Origin: Ornithoclostridium sp944380285
GTDB lineage: Bacteria > Bacillota > Clostridia > Christensenellales > UBA3700
DNA length: 64,000 nt
Reading direction: 5' to 3'
Assembly (NCBI GenBank): GCA_963931165.1
Contig: OZ006985.1
Location: forward strand, 1,240,001 to 1,304,000
A program made the position numbers and the translations under genes. Shown one piece after another: positions 24,023-32,214 of this stretch. Under the pieces are notes generated by a model that was not told the origin of the DNA, searched no databases, and worked only from the letters and a program-made list of their open reading frames with translations. Numbering within the stretch: the stretch's first letter is position 1; the number at the start of each line of letters is the position of its first letter.

Positions 24023-25086
24023 GCGCGACTTTCGGACAAAATTTCAAGATCACGCTGTTCGGCGAATCGCACGCCGAGGCGATCGGCGCGGTCATCGACG
24101 GCGTGCCCGCGGGCGTCAGGCTCGACACGGGCTTTATCGCCGATGAGATGAGACGTCGCGCGCCGGGCGGCGACCTGTCCACTCCTCGCAAAGAGGCGGA
24201 CGAGGTGCGCATTTTGTGCGGCGTAAAGGACGGGGTGACAGAGGGTACGCCGATCGCGGCGGTCATCTTCAACACCAATACCAAGTCGTCCGACTACTCG
24301 CAGCTGGAGCGGCTGATGAGACCGGGGCATGCCGACTACGGCTACTTCGTCAAGTACGGCGGTCACAACGACGTGCGCGGCGGCGGAGCGTCGTCGGGCA
24401 GGCTCACCGCGCCGCTGGTTTTTGCGGGCGCGATAGCCAAGCAATTGCTTGCGGAAAAGGGGATAGCGGTCGGCGCGCACATCACGCGCGTCGCGGACGT
24501 GTGCGACTCAAAATTCGGCGCTCGTGTCGATGCGGCGATGTTTGACAGGCTGCGCGGCATGCGCCTTCCGACTTTGGACGAGGGCGTTTCGGACAGCATG
24601 CGCGCGGCGATAGAGGCGGCGCGAGCGGACGGCGACAGCGTAGGCGGCGCGATCGAGTGCGCGGTCGTCGGGGTGCCGGCAGGGGTCGGCGAGCCCTTCT
24701 TCGACAGCGTCGAGAGCCGCATATCCGCGCTTGCGTTTTCGGTGCCTGCGGTCAAGGCGATCGCGTTCGGCAAGGGATATGAGCTGTGCGGCATGCGCGG
24801 CAGCGAAGCCAACGACAGCCTATATTTTGACGGCGGCGTCGTCAAGGCGCGCACCAATCACAACGGCGGCGTCATCGGCGGCATCACCGACGGCATGCCG
24901 ATAGTTTTCGAGGTCGCGATCAAGCCGACCGCGTCCGTGTTCAAGACTCAGGACACCGTCGACGTAGTCGAAAAAAAGGACGCGAAGCTGACGCTCAAAG
25001 GCAGGCACGACCCGTGCATAGTCACGCGCGCGGTGCCGGTGATCGAGGCGGTCGCGGCGATCGCGGTCTGCGACCTCATGCGGTGA
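24019..25086 (+). CDS. aroC: Chorismate synthase
   Basis: A 355-residue FMN-dependent enzyme that converts EPSP to chorismate. Signatures are FGESHAEAIGAVIDGVPAG near the N-terminus, RRAPGG, RPGHADYG, and RGGGASSGRLTA, then GKGYE and TDGMP. The ATG overlaps the aroA stop by four bases (ATGA). Confidence 0.96.
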   Translation: MSATFGQNFKITLFGESHAEAIGAVIDGVPAGVRLDTGFIADEMRRRAPGGDLSTPRKEADEVRILCGVKDGVTEGTPIAAVIFNTNTKSSDYSQLERLMRPGHADYGYFVKYGGHNDVRGGGASSGRLTAPLVFAGAIAKQLLAEKGIAVGAHITRVADVCDSKFGARVDAAMFDRLRGMRLPTLDEGVSDSMRAAIEAARADGDSVGGAIECAVVGVPAGVGEPFFDSVESRISALAFSVPAVKAIAFGKGYELCGMRGSEANDSLYFDGGVVKARTNHNGGVIGGITDGMPIVFEVAIKPTASVFKTQDTVDVVEKKDAKLTLKGRHDPCIVTRAVPVIEAVAAIAVCDLMR

Positions 25087-25089
25087 GAT

Positions 25090-26211
25090 ATGAGAGAACT
25101 CGAACAGATAAGACAGCAGATCAACGGCGTTGACGAAAGGCTTGTGCCGCTGCTCGAAGAGCGGCTGCACGCGTCCGCGGACGTCGCCGACTACAAGAAG
25201 GCGCACGGGATGGAGATCTTCCAGCCCGAGCGCGAGCGCGCGGTCATCGAACGCGCGGTCGGGATGTTGAAGGACAAGGGCTTGTCGCGCGCGGTAGCGG
25301 ACATAGTCGCCTCGGTCATGGACGTGGGCAAGCTGTGTCAGCTGTCGCGCATCTTCGAGGAAGGAGACGAGCTTGAGCGCGAGCCGTTCGACAGGGGCGC
25401 GAAGGTCGCCTATCAGGGCGTTCCGGGCGCGTTTTCGTCGCAGGCGGCGGAGAGCTATTTCGGCAGCTTGGACAACGCCGCCGCCTACCCGACGTTCGGC
25501 GCGGTGATCGACGCGATAGACCGAGGCGAGGTCAAGTACGGTGTGCTGCCGCTCGAAAACTCGACGATCGGGTCGGTCGTCGAGGTGTACGACCTGCTCG
25601 CCGCGCGGTCGATGTATATCGTCGGCGAGATCTGGCAGCCGATACGTCACGCGCTTGTCGGCGTCCGCGGCGCGAGGCTCGATGACGTCAGACGCATCGT
25701 GTCCAAGGCGGAGGCGCTCGGGCAGTGCGCGGAGTTTTTGGAAAGGGGAGGCTGGGAGCAGTCGCCCTACGTCAACACTGCCGCCGCCGCAAAGTCCGTC
25801 GCCGAGAGCGGCGACAAGTCGGTCGCGGCGATCGCGAGCGAGAGCGCGGCGAAGCTGTACGGGCTGGACGTGCTCGCTTGCCCGGTCAACGACGTCAAAG
25901 ACAACTATACGCGGTTCATCATCGTGAGCGCGCGCCTGACCGACCGCGAGGCGGACAAGGTCAGCGTCAGCTTTGTCGTCGACAACGAGTGCGGCACGCT
26001 GCACCGCGTGCTCGGGATGTTTGCGCGGCTGGGGGTGAACATGTCAAAGATAGAGTCGCGGCCGGACAAGAAAAACCCGGCGAAGTACTATTTCGTCGCC
26101 GATCTCGAGGGCAGCTGCAAGGGCAAAGAGATGCGGCTCGCGCTCGCGGCGGCAAAGACGATGACCCACGATTTCAAGCTGCTGGGCGAATATCGAAAGG
26201 GGAGCATTTGA
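25090..26211 (+). CDS. pheA: Chorismate mutase / prephenate dehydratase
   Basis: A 373-residue bifunctional P-protein for phenylalanine synthesis. Residues 1-85 form an AroQ-type chorismate mutase (LEQIRQQINGVDERLVPLLE). Residues about 105-285 are prephenate dehydratase, with VAYQGVPGAFSSQAAE and the catalytic TRF in NYTRFIIVS. An ACT domain (about 295-373) retains the Phe-binding ESRP motif (KIESRPDKKNP), while the usual GALV reads CGTL, so feedback by Phe may be altered. It follows aroC by three bases. Confidence 0.95.
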   Translation: MRELEQIRQQINGVDERLVPLLEERLHASADVADYKKAHGMEIFQPERERAVIERAVGMLKDKGLSRAVADIVASVMDVGKLCQLSRIFEEGDELEREPFDRGAKVAYQGVPGAFSSQAAESYFGSLDNAAAYPTFGAVIDAIDRGEVKYGVLPLENSTIGSVVEVYDLLAARSMYIVGEIWQPIRHALVGVRGARLDDVRRIVSKAEALGQCAEFLERGGWEQSPYVNTAAAAKSVAESGDKSVAAIASESAAKLYGLDVLACPVNDVKDNYTRFIIVSARLTDREADKVSVSFVVDNECGTLHRVLGMFARLGVNMSKIESRPDKKNPAKYYFVADLEGSCKGKEMRLALAAAKTMTHDFKLLGEYRKGSI

Positions 26212-26216
26212 CGGAC

Positions 26217-27503
26217 ATGTATTGCGTTATCGGCAAAAAACTCGCGCATACTCTCTCGCCCGAGATACACCGCGCCTACTTTGAGTTGAGCGGCAGGAAG
26301 GGCGAATACACCGCCGTCGAGCTGACGGAGGAGGAGATCGCGCGCGGCAGAGAGTTTTTGCTCGGATATGACGGCGTCAACGTGACGATACCCTACAAGC
26401 AGGCGGTGATGCCCCTTCTCGACGGCATATCGGACGAGGCGCGCGAGATAGGCGCGGTCAACACGATCAAGCGCGAGGGCGGCAGGCTGTTTGGCTACAA
26501 CACCGACCCGTACGGCTTTGAGGCGATGCTCGCGTCGAGGGGGATAGACCCGTCGGGCAAGAGCGCGTATGTGCTCGGCTACGGCGGTGCGGCGCGCTCG
26601 GTGATATACGCGCTGAACAGGCTGGGCGCGGACGTGACTGTGGTCAGCCGCGACCCGGCGAGGGCGGCGGCGGACGGGCACGCGGCGATAGATTACGAGG
26701 AATTGAGGCGAAGAGAGGGCTATCTGCTCGTCAACTGCACGCCGATGGGGATGTTTCCGAACGCGGACGCGTCGCCGGTCGGCGACGATGTCGTCGCGCG
26801 GTTCGACGCGGCGGCGGATCTGATCTACAATCCCGTCCTGACGCGCTTTTTGCGCAGCGCGATCTCGCTGGGCAAGAGGGCGGTCGGCGGGCTGTATATG
26901 CTGGTCGCGCAGGCGATGAAGTCGCAGCACATCTGGACGGGCGACGACGGCGCGGAGGCGTTGACAAAGACGGTCTACGACAGGATAGCGCGCAGCTTTT
27001 TGCGCGATACGGGCAACATTTGGCTGATCGGAATGCCGGGCTGCGGCAAGACGACGTTCGGCTCGTGGACAGCCCAAAAGACGGAGAGGGAATTTGTCGA
27101 CGCGGACGCATATGTCCAACATCTGTCGGGGATGACGATCGCCGAGATGTTCGAGCGCGGCGAGGACTTTTTCCGCGACGAAGAGAGCGAGGCGATCGCG
27201 TGTCTCGCGTGCCGGAAGGGGTTGGTGATCGCTACGGGCGGCGGCGCGGTGCTGCGCGATTTCAACATCGACTGCATGCGCCTTTCGGGGACGACGGTGT
27301 TCATCGACCGCGCGCCCGCGGACATCATCGCCGATGTCGACTACGCGTCGCGGCCTCTGCTCGTGCAGGGCGCGGAGAGGGTGTGGCGGCTGTACGGCGA
27401 GCGCAAAGACAGGTATGCCGCCGCCGCACAGATAACGATCGAAAACGATACGGACGAGCGCGAGGTCTTTGACAGGATATTGAGCGCTCTCGGGGAGAAG
27501 TGA
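26217..27503 (+). CDS. aroE-aroK: Shikimate dehydrogenase-shikimate kinase fusion
   Basis: A 428-residue protein joining two pathway enzymes. Residues 1-255 are AroE: LAHTLSPEIHRAYF (shikimate binding), NVTIPYK with the catalytic lysine, GYNTDPYGF with the catalytic aspartate, and a Rossmann GYGGAARS. Residues from about 262 are shikimate kinase, with Walker A GMPGCGKTTFG (about 271-281), DADAYVQHLSGMTIAEMFER, and ATGGGAVL. The join is seamless, without stop or frameshift. ATG 26217 is preferred to TTG 26208, which would leave only three bases after GGGGAG. It performs two non-adjacent uses of shikimate in one chain and may channel it. Confidence 0.93.
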   Translation: MYCVIGKKLAHTLSPEIHRAYFELSGRKGEYTAVELTEEEIARGREFLLGYDGVNVTIPYKQAVMPLLDGISDEAREIGAVNTIKREGGRLFGYNTDPYGFEAMLASRGIDPSGKSAYVLGYGGAARSVIYALNRLGADVTVVSRDPARAAADGHAAIDYEELRRREGYLLVNCTPMGMFPNADASPVGDDVVARFDAAADLIYNPVLTRFLRSAISLGKRAVGGLYMLVAQAMKSQHIWTGDDGAEALTKTVYDRIARSFLRDTGNIWLIGMPGCGKTTFGSWTAQKTEREFVDADAYVQHLSGMTIAEMFERGEDFFRDEESEAIACLACRKGLVIATGGGAVLRDFNIDCMRLSGTTVFIDRAPADIIADVDYASRPLLVQGAERVWRLYGERKDRYAAAAQITIENDTDEREVFDRILSALGEK

Positions 27504-27504
27504 T

Positions 27505-27945
27505 ATGAAGATATTGGTCATCAACGGTCCCAACATGAACATGCTGGGCATTCGCGAGCCCGACGTCTACGGCAGGCAGACCTACGCCGACCTTTGCGAG
27601 CACATCAAGCGCGGCTGCGAGGGCGAAGAGCTCGACTTTTTCCAGAGCAACCACGAGGGCGCGATCGTCGACCGCATCCACGCCGCCTACTTTGACGGCA
27701 CGGACGGCATCGTCATCAATCCGGCGGCGCACACTCATTACAGCTACGCGATCCACGACGCGGTCAAGGCGGTCGGGGTGCCGACGGTCGAGGTGCACAT
27801 ATCTAGCATCGGTTCGCGCGAGGAGTTCCGTCACACGTCGGTGATCGCGCCGGCGTGCCGCTCGCAGATCTGCGGCAAGGGGTTTGACGGCTATGTGCTC
27901 GCGGTCAAACAGCTCGTTTCGGGCAAGTTCGAGGATGTGAAATGA
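27505..27945 (+). CDS. aroQ: Type II 3-dehydroquinate dehydratase
   Basis: A 146-residue class II dehydroquinase of the dodecameric type. The start MKILVINGPNMNMLGIREPD, the FFQSNHEGAIVDRIH block, NPAAHTHYSYAIHDA and EVHISSIGSREEFRHTS are all canonical. It begins one base after the fusion gene stop. Confidence 0.96.
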   Translation: MKILVINGPNMNMLGIREPDVYGRQTYADLCEHIKRGCEGEELDFFQSNHEGAIVDRIHAAYFDGTDGIVINPAAHTHYSYAIHDAVKAVGVPTVEVHISSIGSREEFRHTSVIAPACRSQICGKGFDGYVLAVKQLVSGKFEDVK

Positions 27946-28790
27946 AAAGACCCGTCGTCACGATAATAGGGCTCGGAGTTGTCGGCGGCTCGTATGCCGG
28001 CGCGCTCTCTGCGGCGGGGTATACCGTCTACGGAGTCGCGCGCACGACCGACACGATCGCCAAAGCGAAGCAGAGGGGAATGATCGCGGACGGCGGCACC
28101 GACGCCGCGCCGTTTGCCGCGAAGTCGGACGTCGTCGTCATCGCGCTCTATCCCGGACAAGTCGCCGCCGAGCTGCGCGCGCTCGCGCCTCATCTGCGCC
28201 CGGGGACGGTGGTCACCGACGTTGCCGGCATAAAGTCGCTGATACAAAAAGAGGTCGAAGAGGCTTTGCCCGAGGGCGTAGAGTTCGTGTTTGCGCACCC
28301 TATGGCGGGCAGGGAGAAGAGAGGGATCGACTATGCCGACCCGGCTGTGCTTCGCGGCGCGAACTTCATCCTCGTGCGCGGCGCAAACACGTCGCAAAGC
28401 GCGATGGAGACGGTGAGGAAGCTTGCCGAGGACATGGGCTTCGGGCGCATCGTCGAGGTGTCGGCGCAAAGGCACGACGAGATCATAGGTTTTGTCTCGC
28501 AACTGCCGCACGCGATCGCGGTCGCTCTCGTCAACAGCGACGAAGAGAGCGCGGAGACGGAGAAATTCATAGGCGATTCCTTCCGCGACCTCACGCGCAT
28601 AGCGAGCATAAACGAGACGCTTTGGAGCGAACTTTTCCTCGGCAACCGCGACAATCTGATACGTTCGATCGACGACTTTACGCGCCAGCTGAACGCGATC
28701 AGAGACGCGCTCGCCGCCGGCGACAAGGACGCGCTCGAGGCGTTGTTCAAGTCGTCGACAGAGAGGCGAAACCGCTACGTCAAAAAGTGA
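27942..28790 (+). CDS. tyrA: Prephenate dehydrogenase
   Basis: A 282-residue NAD(P)-dependent enzyme for tyrosine synthesis. It opens with a Rossmann motif IIGLGVVGGSYAGALSAAGY and has the family block HPMAGREKRGIDYAD and TSHxVA-like QLPHAIAVAL. It lacks a C-terminal ACT domain. It overlaps aroQ by four bases and is the last gene of the operon; a terminator follows at 28825. Confidence 0.94.
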   Translation: MKRPVVTIIGLGVVGGSYAGALSAAGYTVYGVARTTDTIAKAKQRGMIADGGTDAAPFAAKSDVVVIALYPGQVAAELRALAPHLRPGTVVTDVAGIKSLIQKEVEEALPEGVEFVFAHPMAGREKRGIDYADPAVLRGANFILVRGANTSQSAMETVRKLAEDMGFGRIVEVSAQRHDEIIGFVSQLPHAIAVALVNSDEESAETEKFIGDSFRDLTRIASINETLWSELFLGNRDNLIRSIDDFTRQLNAIRDALAAGDKDALEALFKSSTERRNRYVKK

Positions 28791-28824
28791 TTTTTTCGTG
28801 CCCGTGTGCACAAAACGAACATTT

Positions 28825-28852
28825 GCTCCGCTTCTCGGCGGAGCTTTTCTTT
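28825..28852 (+). terminator. Terminator of the aro operon
   Basis: GCTCCGC (28825-28831) / GCGGAGC (28838-28844) with a six-base loop and the tail TTTTCTTTT. The remaining bases to 29060 hold no gene I can support. Confidence 0.75.
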
Positions 28853-29060
28853 TGCGCGGAGCACGATCATCAGCGTTTAGTTTTGTTTGCCGGAGAGCTT
28901 ATCGAGTCAAAGCGTCCGAGCGCCGAGAGGTTCGGCGAGCGATCTTTCGGCGTGCGGCAAAAGAGGCAAAACGGCACGGCAAAGAGATATCGATAAAGGT
29001 TTTCGCACCCGCGCAGCGCAAAAAATTGTGCGTCCGCGCGTATATAATAGCGCCAGACAA

Positions 29061-29089
29061 TTGACTTAAAGCGCCGATAATGGTATATT
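29061..29089 (+). promoter_or_regulatory. Promoter of P-type ATPase, apparently leaderless
   Basis: TTGACT (29061-29066), 17-nt spacer, TATATT (29084-29089). The predicted start is about 29096, two bases before the ATG. No Shine-Dalgarno. Confidence 0.65.
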
Positions 29090-29097
29090 CTTAACGT

Positions 29098-32000
29098 ATG
29101 GAAGAAAAAGCTCGCACTTCATCCCGAAAGTCAAAAGACGCCGCCGCTCCGTCGGGAGAGGCTGAGGTCGCTCGCCCCGAAAGGTCGCGGCGAGGCAGAG
29201 GTACGCCCCTTCCGCCGCCGTCGCAATTGGGCGAGATGAAGAGGGACGAGGCTGCCGAAAGAGCGGCTTCGGCGGATGCCGCCGCGGAGACAAAGCAGAC
29301 AGGCGCAAAGTCCGCGGCGAAGAAACCGCGCGCCGACAGGCGGTCCGAGCCGCAAGACGTCTCATCCGCAAAGAGTGAAATCGCGGCGGCTCAGCAGACG
29401 CCGAGCGCGGAGAGTGCCGAGATCAAGCCGACGCGCAAAGGCGTCAAGGCTGAAAAGCAGGAGGCGGCAGCGGCTCAAACTTCCGAAAAGGTAGAGTCCG
29501 CGTCCGCCGCTCGTCCCAAGAGGTCGCGCAAAAAGGCGGCGGAGACAGTCGATCGGCCCGCGGAGCAACAGCCGCAAGCCGATGCGGCGGCAGAACAGCC
29601 TTCCGAGGTGATTTCGGAGCCGGAGCAGCCCGCGCCCGAGGAGGAACTTTCCGCTGCGGACGCGAGCGCCGAAGAGGCGCAAACGGAACCGAAACCGATC
29701 AAGAGGCCGCGCAAGCGTAGCGCCGCACGCCCCGTAAGGGTGGAGGCGGATCCGCACGTCGGGCTGACGCAGGCGCAGGTGGACGAGCGCGTCTCGACGG
29801 GCTGGACGAACGAACAGCCCACGATCGTCACCAAGTCGTATGCGAACATCTTCCGCACCAACGTGCTGACGCTGTTCAACCTGATCAACTTTGTTTTGGC
29901 GGCGCTGATACTTGTCTACGGCGAGCTCAAAAACATGTTGTTCATCATCATCGTCACCTGCAACATCATCGTCGGCATAGTGCAGGAGATACGTTCCAAG
30001 TTGGTGCTCGAAAAGATGTCTTTGGTGTCCGCGCCGCACGTCGACGTCGTCAGGGACGGCGAGGTGAAGGCGGTCGCGGTGTCCGACATAGTTTTGGACG
30101 ACATAATCTTGCTCAAACAGGGGATGCAGATCCCGGCGGACTGCCACGTCGCCGAGGGCGTCTGCGAGGTCAACGAGTCGTTGCTGACAGGCGAGCAGGA
30201 CGACGTGCACAAGCAGAGCGGCGACTTCCTCTATTCGGGCAGTTTCGTGCAGGCGGGCGACTGCCGCGCGAGGGTAAGCGCGGTCGGCGCCGACAGTTTT
30301 TCGTCAAAGCTGATGGCGGAGGCGAAGAAGTTCAAAAAGCCAAAGTCCGAGCTGATGCGTTCGATCAATTGGATCATCCGCATCGTCTCGATCGCGATCT
30401 TCCCGCTGGGGATATTGATGTTTTTCAACAACCGCACCAACACCGATTCTCTCAACGAGGCGGTGACGGGCACGGTCGCTTCGGTGGTCGGCATGATCCC
30501 GGAGGGGCTGGTGATGCTGACCTCGATCGCGCTGGCGGTCGGCGTCATCAAGCTGGCGCGCAAGCGCACGCTGGTGCAGGATCTGTACAGCATCGAGACG
30601 CTCGCCCGCGTCGACGTGCTCTGTCTGGACAAGACGGGGACGATCACCGAGGGCAGCATGCAGGTGGAGAAGACGCACATATACTCGACGCGTTACGGCT
30701 TGCCGGACGACATCATGACCAACATGGTCGCGGCGCTCGGCGCTGAGGGCGCGACGTTCGAGGCGTTTGCGAGATATTTCAAGTCCAACGTCGTCTGGAA
30801 GGCGGAAAAGACGGTGCCTTTCTCGTCTGCGCGTAAGTGGAGCGCGGCGGATTTCGGCTCGGAGGGCAGGTTTGTCGTCGGCGCGCCCGAGTTCGTGCTC
30901 AAAGACAGATATCAGCTCGTCGCCGGCGATGTCGCCGAATACAGCGCGCAGGGCTACCGCGTGCTCGTGCTCGTCAAGACGATGCAGCAGCTTGGCGAGA
31001 CAATGGATCCCGAAAAGATGCGCCCGGTCGCGCTGATCGTGCTTTCGGACAAGATCCGCGACAACGCCAAGACCACTTTGGAGTATTTCGCCCGTCAGGG
31101 CGTCGAGCTCAAGGTCATTTCGGGCGACAACCCGTTGACAGTGTCCAAGGTCGCCGAGAGGGCGGGGCTTGCCGGTGCGGACAGGTACGTCGACGCGACC
31201 GAACTCGACACCCAAGAAAAGATCTACGATGCGGTCGAAAAGTACACCGTCTTCGGGCGCGTGACGCCCAAGCAGAAAAAGCTGTTCGTCACCGCGCTCA
31301 AAGACCACGGCAGGACGGTCGGCATGACAGGCGACGGCGTCAACGACGTCATGGCGCTCAAAGAGGCGGACTGTTCGATCGCGATGGCGTCGGGCTCGGA
31401 GGCGAGCCGCAACGTTGCGCAGCTCGTGCTTTTGGACAGCGACTTTGCGTCGCTCCCCAGCGTGGTCGCAGAGGGCAGAAGGGTCATCAACAACATCGAG
31501 AGGGCGGCGTCCCTCTTCCTCGTCAAGACTACGTTCTCGGTCGTGCTGTCGCTGATACTGATCATCTTGGGGCTTGCCTATCCGTTCGAGCCGATCCAGC
31601 TGACGCTGATCAGCGGACTGTTCGTCGGCATCCCGTCTTTCTTCCTTGCGATCGAGCCGAACGACGCCAAGGTCACCGGCTCGTTTTTGGGCAAGGTGTT
31701 CAACAAGGCGCTGCCGTCGGGTCTCACCGTTGCGGTGATGGTGACGATCATAGGCGTCGTCTACCGCGACGTCGGGATAGACGTGTCCGCTCAGGTGTCG
31801 ACGATGTCCTTCTATGTGACGTCGCTCGTGTCCTTCATCACGTTGCTTTGGGTGTGCATGCCCTACAACAAGGAGAGGCTCTACCTGCTCGCGATGTGCG
31901 TCGTCGTATACATTGCGGCGGTGTCGGCGACGTTCGTGCGCGACATTTTGTCGCTCGCGGCGCTGACGACGGAGATGACGTGGAACATCGTGTTCATATT

Positions 32001-32202
32001 GCTCGCGGTCTTCCCGATGATCGTCGTGATGAGGGCGGAGATCGAGGCGGTCAAAAAGCTGTGCAAGGACATATGGGCGTTCTTCGGACGGGTCGCGGCG
32101 GCGATCCCGGGGCACGAGAAGAGGGCGAAGAGGCGGCAGGAAAAGAAAGCGCACAAAAAGGCGGCAAAGGCCGCAAGATACAACACCAAAGATATCATTT
32201 GA
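29098..32202 (+). CDS. P-type cation ATPase with long disordered N-terminus
   Basis: A 1034-residue cation pump. The phosphorylation site is DKTGTITEG (about residues 511-519), and the hinge is TGDGVNDVMALKEADCSIAM (about 744). The core resembles the CtpE group, which exports calcium in mycobacteria; the ion here is an inference. About ten membrane segments are visible from residue 255 on. The first 210 residues are Ala/Glu/Lys/Pro-rich, low complexity and carry no known metal-binding domain, an unusual addition. The C-terminus ends in a run of Lys/Arg. It starts at the predicted transcription start and is followed 12 bases later by guaA. Confidence 0.88.
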   Translation: MEEKARTSSRKSKDAAAPSGEAEVARPERSRRGRGTPLPPPSQLGEMKRDEAAERAASADAAAETKQTGAKSAAKKPRADRRSEPQDVSSAKSEIAAAQQTPSAESAEIKPTRKGVKAEKQEAAAAQTSEKVESASAARPKRSRKKAAETVDRPAEQQPQADAAAEQPSEVISEPEQPAPEEELSAADASAEEAQTEPKPIKRPRKRSAARPVRVEADPHVGLTQAQVDERVSTGWTNEQPTIVTKSYANIFRTNVLTLFNLINFVLAALILVYGELKNMLFIIIVTCNIIVGIVQEIRSKLVLEKMSLVSAPHVDVVRDGEVKAVAVSDIVLDDIILLKQGMQIPADCHVAEGVCEVNESLLTGEQDDVHKQSGDFLYSGSFVQAGDCRARVSAVGADSFSSKLMAEAKKFKKPKSELMRSINWIIRIVSIAIFPLGILMFFNNRTNTDSLNEAVTGTVASVVGMIPEGLVMLTSIALAVGVIKLARKRTLVQDLYSIETLARVDVLCLDKTGTITEGSMQVEKTHIYSTRYGLPDDIMTNMVAALGAEGATFEAFARYFKSNVVWKAEKTVPFSSARKWSAADFGSEGRFVVGAPEFVLKDRYQLVAGDVAEYSAQGYRVLVLVKTMQQLGETMDPEKMRPVALIVLSDKIRDNAKTTLEYFARQGVELKVISGDNPLTVSKVAERAGLAGADRYVDATELDTQEKIYDAVEKYTVFGRVTPKQKKLFVTALKDHGRTVGMTGDGVNDVMALKEADCSIAMASGSEASRNVAQLVLLDSDFASLPSVVAEGRRVINNIERAASLFLVKTTFSVVLSLILIILGLAYPFEPIQLTLISGLFVGIPSFFLAIEPNDAKVTGSFLGKVFNKALPSGLTVAVMVTIIGVVYRDVGIDVSAQVSTMSFYVTSLVSFITLLWVCMPYNKERLYLLAMCVVVYIAAVSATFVRDILSLAALTTEMTWNIVFILLAVFPMIVVMRAEIEAVKKLCKDIWAFFGRVAAAIPGHEKRAKRRQEKKAHKKAAKAARYNTKDII

Positions 32203-32214
32203 AAGGAGCATAAA

